Below are positions 8,848-11,615 of a DNA stretch of 11,615 nucleotides, in pieces. The translations under genes were made by a program, and so were the position numbers. This DNA comes from Conidiobolus incongruus B7586. Its lineage: Eukaryota; Entomophthoromycota; Entomophthoromycetes; Entomophthorales; Conidiobolaceae. Position 1 is the first letter of the stretch. The number at the start of each line of letters is the position of its first letter. The notes under the pieces are model-generated. The model had not been told where the DNA came from, did no database searches, and was given only the letters and a program-made list of their open reading frames with translations. The stretch is taken from NCBI GenBank assembly GCA_000697335.1, contig JNEM01015499.1, forward strand, positions 1 through 11,615, given 5' to 3'.

Positions 8848-10138
8848 TAAAGATATAAATTAATTTTTTTGAACAAAATTGTTATTTTTTTAATTTCTGA
8901 TTTTTTAAATATATTGTTAATTTTGATAAATTAATTTTATATAAAAAATATAAAATAAATAATATATACAAATTATAACTTTATTTAGCATTTATAGTTA
9001 TTTTTTTTAATTACTTTAAATTAAAAATCTACGGTTAAATTTAATTATATATAAATTAAATAACAATTATAAAAAGTTTTAAATTATTTAATTATTAAGA
9101 TTTAACACTAAACTATATAATATTATTTTTAATTTGCAAATATTTTATCAATATAAATATTAATTTAATATAACTATTTATCCTTAGATTTATTATTTTA
9201 AAATTAAAAAGGATATTATTTAAATTTTATATAAATCTAAAAAATTAATTTCTATTTCTATTCTTTATTGAATAAAAAGATTAAAAATATATTAAAAGTT
9301 ATTTATTCATTTTAACTAAAGAATTATTTAAAAGTTAATTATTATCTATATAACTATATTATATGTATTTAATTTTAAATATAGATTAATGAATAAATTT
9401 ATAAAATAAATATTTTATAATTTAATAAATATTTAAAAAAAACTAAAATAATTATAATTAAACAAGGCTTATTAAAATTTAGCTAAAAAAATCTTTTGAT
9501 AATAAATTAATTTAACTGATAGATATTAAACTCCTTAATATAATCCTTTATTTAAAAATAAAACAAAATATTTATTTAAGCCAAAATAATCATATTTATT
9601 AATTTTAATAAATAAATGTTAATTTTATAAATAAATAGAAACTATTTATATATTTTTTAATTTTATTTTTAAAGATAAATTTATTCTTAAAAAACTTTAT
9701 ATTATTTTTTAAATATATTAATTTTTAATTAAGGTTTTTATTTTAATTTGACTATACTTATTATTTTCAATTATAATTAAAAATATATATTATTAAAACT
9801 TTGAAAGATTATTTATATCAAAATAATAAAAAAAGGTATTATATCTAATATATTAATTAATATATAACTTATATAATTATAATAATTTAAGCTAATTAAA
9901 AATATGCTTATTAGAATAAAAACAATTATAAATAAACAAAATTTCTTTATAAAATATGAAATTTCAATTTATCAAAATAAAAGTTTTTATTAATATTAGC
10001 ATTTTATTAAAAATATAGCAAAAAGTTTTTAATAGCTAAAAAATTATTATATTTATATAATATAATAATCTTTATTAATAATATATATATTTTTATTTTA
10101 ACTTAATTTTAAATTTTACCATTATTTAACTTTTGTTA
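8848..10138 (+). mobile_element. Decayed mariner copy, same family and orientation as its neighbour
   Basis: This stretch aligns along most of its length with the intact-looking element at 10141-11460. The clearest matches are 9031-9050 (just before the transposase start), 9415-9615 (middle of the transposase, including a run covering the DES to CWVKPN segment) and about 10101-10138 (the right terminal repeat). The left end near 8848 is fixed only by a weak match to the terminal repeat. Most C and G have turned to A or T, there are small deletions (about 19 bp between 9589 and 9613), and no open frame remains. It is nearly full length, about 1290 bp, but clearly old. I infer that it entered well before the neighbouring copy. 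Confidence 0.8.
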
Positions 10139-10140
10139 TA
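10139..10140. repeat. TA target-site duplication, left
   Basis: TA directly before the left terminal repeat, matched by TA at 11461-11462 after the right one. It also coincides with the decayed end of the older copy. Confidence 0.8.
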
Positions 10141-10172
10141 TTAGTATAGAAATTAAGAAATGGTAAATTTTT
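10141..10172 (+). repeat. Left terminal inverted repeat of the younger mariner
   Basis: Thirty-two bases beginning TTAGTATAGAAATTAAG, matching the reverse complement of 11429-11460 at 26 positions. The mismatches are mostly C/G to T/A changes on this side, so the right end is probably closer to the original. This is the expected transposase-binding site. Confidence 0.9.
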
Positions 10173-10180
10173 TAATTTCC

Positions 10181-10214
10181 AATCTTTCAAACATATTATA
10201 CGTTTTGAAAGATT
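10181..10214. repeat. Subterminal hairpin inside the left end of the mariner
   Basis: AATCTTTCAAA at 10181-10191 is the exact inverse of TTTGAAAGATT at 10204-10214, giving 11 pairs around a 12-nt loop, only 8 bp inside the left terminal repeat. It lies upstream of the transposase start, so it could form in the leader RNA or act as an extra protein-binding site. Such structures are not a standard part of mariner elements. Its role is unknown. Confidence 0.5.
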
Positions 10215-10331
10215 ATATATATATAAAATATATAGGAAAATAAATATTTTCAAACTATATATATATATTCAATTTTAATTATTATTTTTATTAAAATATT
10301 TTGATTTTAAAATTTACACTTAAATTTAATT

Positions 10332-11366
10332 ATGCTTAAACCAGATTGTGATTATCAAAAGGCTTTTATTTTTGTATCTTTAAAACTTAACTATAAACCC
10401 TCTAAAATCATCTAAAACTTGCAAACAGCTTATAGAGATGGTGCTTTATCTAAAACTACCATATATCACTGGATTCATGATTTTAAAGCTAGAAGGGACA
10501 TTATTCAAAATTTACCAAAATCTAAAAGACCAATTTCTACTGTTACTCTTTCACTTACCAATAGAGTAAAAAAATATATTAAGAAATACCTTTTTATTTC
10601 TGCTAGAGAATTATCAAAGCAATTTAATATTAATTATACAAGCATGTTATATTTACTTAAGTTTAAACTTAGATTAATTAATAAAAATGCAAAATGGATA
10701 CCTTATAATTTAACAGAAGCTTAAAAGAAAACTAGAGTAGCTATAGCTAAACTAAACTTATTAAGGTATAACCAAAAACAAAGGTTTTTACAGCAAATAC
10801 TTACAATTGATGAATCTTAAATTCCTTTATATAATCCTTTACCTAAAAATAAAACAAGATGTTGGGTTAAGCCAAATTAATCCCCTTTACAAATTCCAAT
10901 GAATAAGCACTTTGAATATAAGTAAATGTTAATTGTTGTAATGGATTATAATGGTATATGGTCTTCTTATTTAATACCTCAAGGAAAATCAATTAATAGT
11001 AAGTTATATATTACTTTTTTAAATAAAACAATTTCTAAATGGTGTTCTCAATATAAATTAAAGACACCTATTATTTTACATGATAATTGCAAAATACATA
11101 AAGCTAAAGCTGTAAAAGATTTTTTATATAAAAAAAATTGGAGGGAGTTACCACATCCAGTATATTCACTTGATTATAATCTATGTGATTATAATTGTTT
11201 TAGACAATTAAAAAAACAGCTTGCAAGAAAAAAAATTCCTGCAAACAAATTAAATTGGTTCATGAAACATCAAATTTCAGTCCTTAATAAAAAGAACTGT
11301 TTTTTAGGTATTAGAAGCTTACCAAAGGTATGGAAAAGAGTTATTAATAATAAAGGAGGCTATTAA
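10332..11366 (+). CDS. Mariner transposase with five in-frame TAA codons
   Basis: Cut-and-paste transposase. One unbroken phase of 344 codons plus terminal TAA, the usual mariner length (about 345). The N-terminal helix-turn-helix half includes the ALSKTTIYHWIHDFK segment. The linker has KWIPYNLTEA, matching the family WVPHxLTE motif. The catalytic DD34D triad is complete: D160 (IDES), D251 (LHDN) and D286 (LCDYNCF), with 34 residues between the last two. In-frame TAA codons occur at 10413, 10722, 10818, 10878 and 10923; there is no internal TAG, TGA or frameshift. The one at 10722 follows LTEA, where mariners have Gln. Gln is also encoded by CAA/CAG elsewhere in the gene. Under the code used by the flanking host genes it would break into short pieces, so it is non-functional in this host unless TAA is read through. 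Either it came from a UAA=Gln genome or it has suffered repeated CAA-to-TAA change. Confidence 0.88.
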
Positions 11367-11428
11367 TTTTATATTATTCATTAATTTTTATATATTATTT
11401 ATTAATTTATTTGTTTAATTTTAATTTT

Positions 11429-11460
11429 AAAATTGTGCCATTACTTAATTTCTGCACTAA
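11429..11460 (-). repeat. Right terminal inverted repeat of the younger mariner
   Basis: Thirty-two bases ending CTTAATTTCTGCACTAA, the inverted partner of 10141-10172 (26 of 32). TA follows at 11461-11462. A decayed version of the same sequence forms the end of the older copy at about 10109-10138. Confidence 0.9.
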
Positions 11461-11462
11461 TA

Positions 11463-11615
11463 ATAATAATAAAATCAAATTAATAACAAAAATTTATAAA
11501 AATTAATAATATTTAATTTTTTTAAATTATTAATTCAAAATATATTTTAATTATTTTTTTATTATTTTATTTTTAAAATTAATTAAAATACTAATTCAGA
11601 TCTATTAGCTTAATA
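11463..11615. other. AT-rich flank after the mariner
   Basis: It begins with a short TAA microsatellite (about 11458-11471), then plain A/T spacer to the window edge. If the younger element inserted at the end of the older one, this is the older copy's original right flank. No gene seen. Confidence 0.6.

Larger units (their letters stand above)
10141..11460 (+). mobile_element. Mariner-family DNA transposon, full length (1320 bp)
   Basis: Terminal inverted repeats of 32 bp at 10141-10172 and 11429-11460 agree at 26 of 32 positions, and both ends begin TTAGT. TA lies just outside each end (10139-10140 and 11461-11462), the target duplication made by Tc1/mariner elements. A single transposase gene fills the middle. 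Size, ends and gene length are all typical of mariner. The element abuts the right end of the older copy. Its composition is slightly less AT-rich than the surrounding DNA, consistent with a more recent arrival. Confidence 0.93.

Noticed and set aside
8871-8910. Apparent extra right-hand mariner end, suggesting a third copy
   Set aside because: On full alignment this matches the sequence just inside the left end of the young element (about 10160-10190), so it belongs to the decayed copy's own left end.

Overview
The window looks like nuclear DNA from a very AT-rich eukaryote. It carries a eukaryotic tRNA-Asp, a TATA-binding protein gene with three short GT-AG introns (53, 74 and 53 nt; two donors match GTATGT or GTAAGT), TATA boxes, AATAAA signals and a Tc1/mariner transposon. 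The TBP core and the bestrophin-like protein both read most like fungal homologues, so an AT-rich, possibly early-diverging fungus is my best guess. That is inference from remembered family sequences, not a database result. Genes are clear islands of higher GC in an A/T background.

Layout: 1-993 is AT-rich spacer with one transposon-end-like motif. 994-1065 (minus) is tRNA-Asp(GTC). 1066-3519 is spacer. 3589-4959 (plus) is an intronless bestrophin/UPF0187-type anion channel with a low-complexity tail. 4960-5791 holds its 3' region and the TBP promoter. 5792-6976 (plus) is TBP in four exons, 334 aa, with a tandem-repeat N-terminus and a complete saddle core. 6977-8847 is spacer. 8848-10138 is an old, heavily decayed mariner copy. 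10141-11460 is a younger mariner of 1320 bp with matching terminal inverted repeats, TA target duplications and a 344-codon transposase frame.

The most unusual point is the younger mariner. Its transposase stays in one frame for 344 codons, the normal length for the family, with the DD34D triad in place, but it contains five in-frame TAA codons and no internal TAG or TGA. At least one TAA is at a position that is Gln in mariner transposases. The two host protein genes use CAA/CAG for Gln and end in TAA. This suggests an element that evolved under a UAA=Gln code, as in ciliates and some other protists, and later entered a standard-code genome. C-to-T decay of CAA codons is the main alternative. 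The decayed copy lies head-to-tail directly against it and has TAA at three of the five aligned positions.

The host genes have no evident functional link: a housekeeping tRNA, a general transcription factor and a membrane channel, each with its own promoter.
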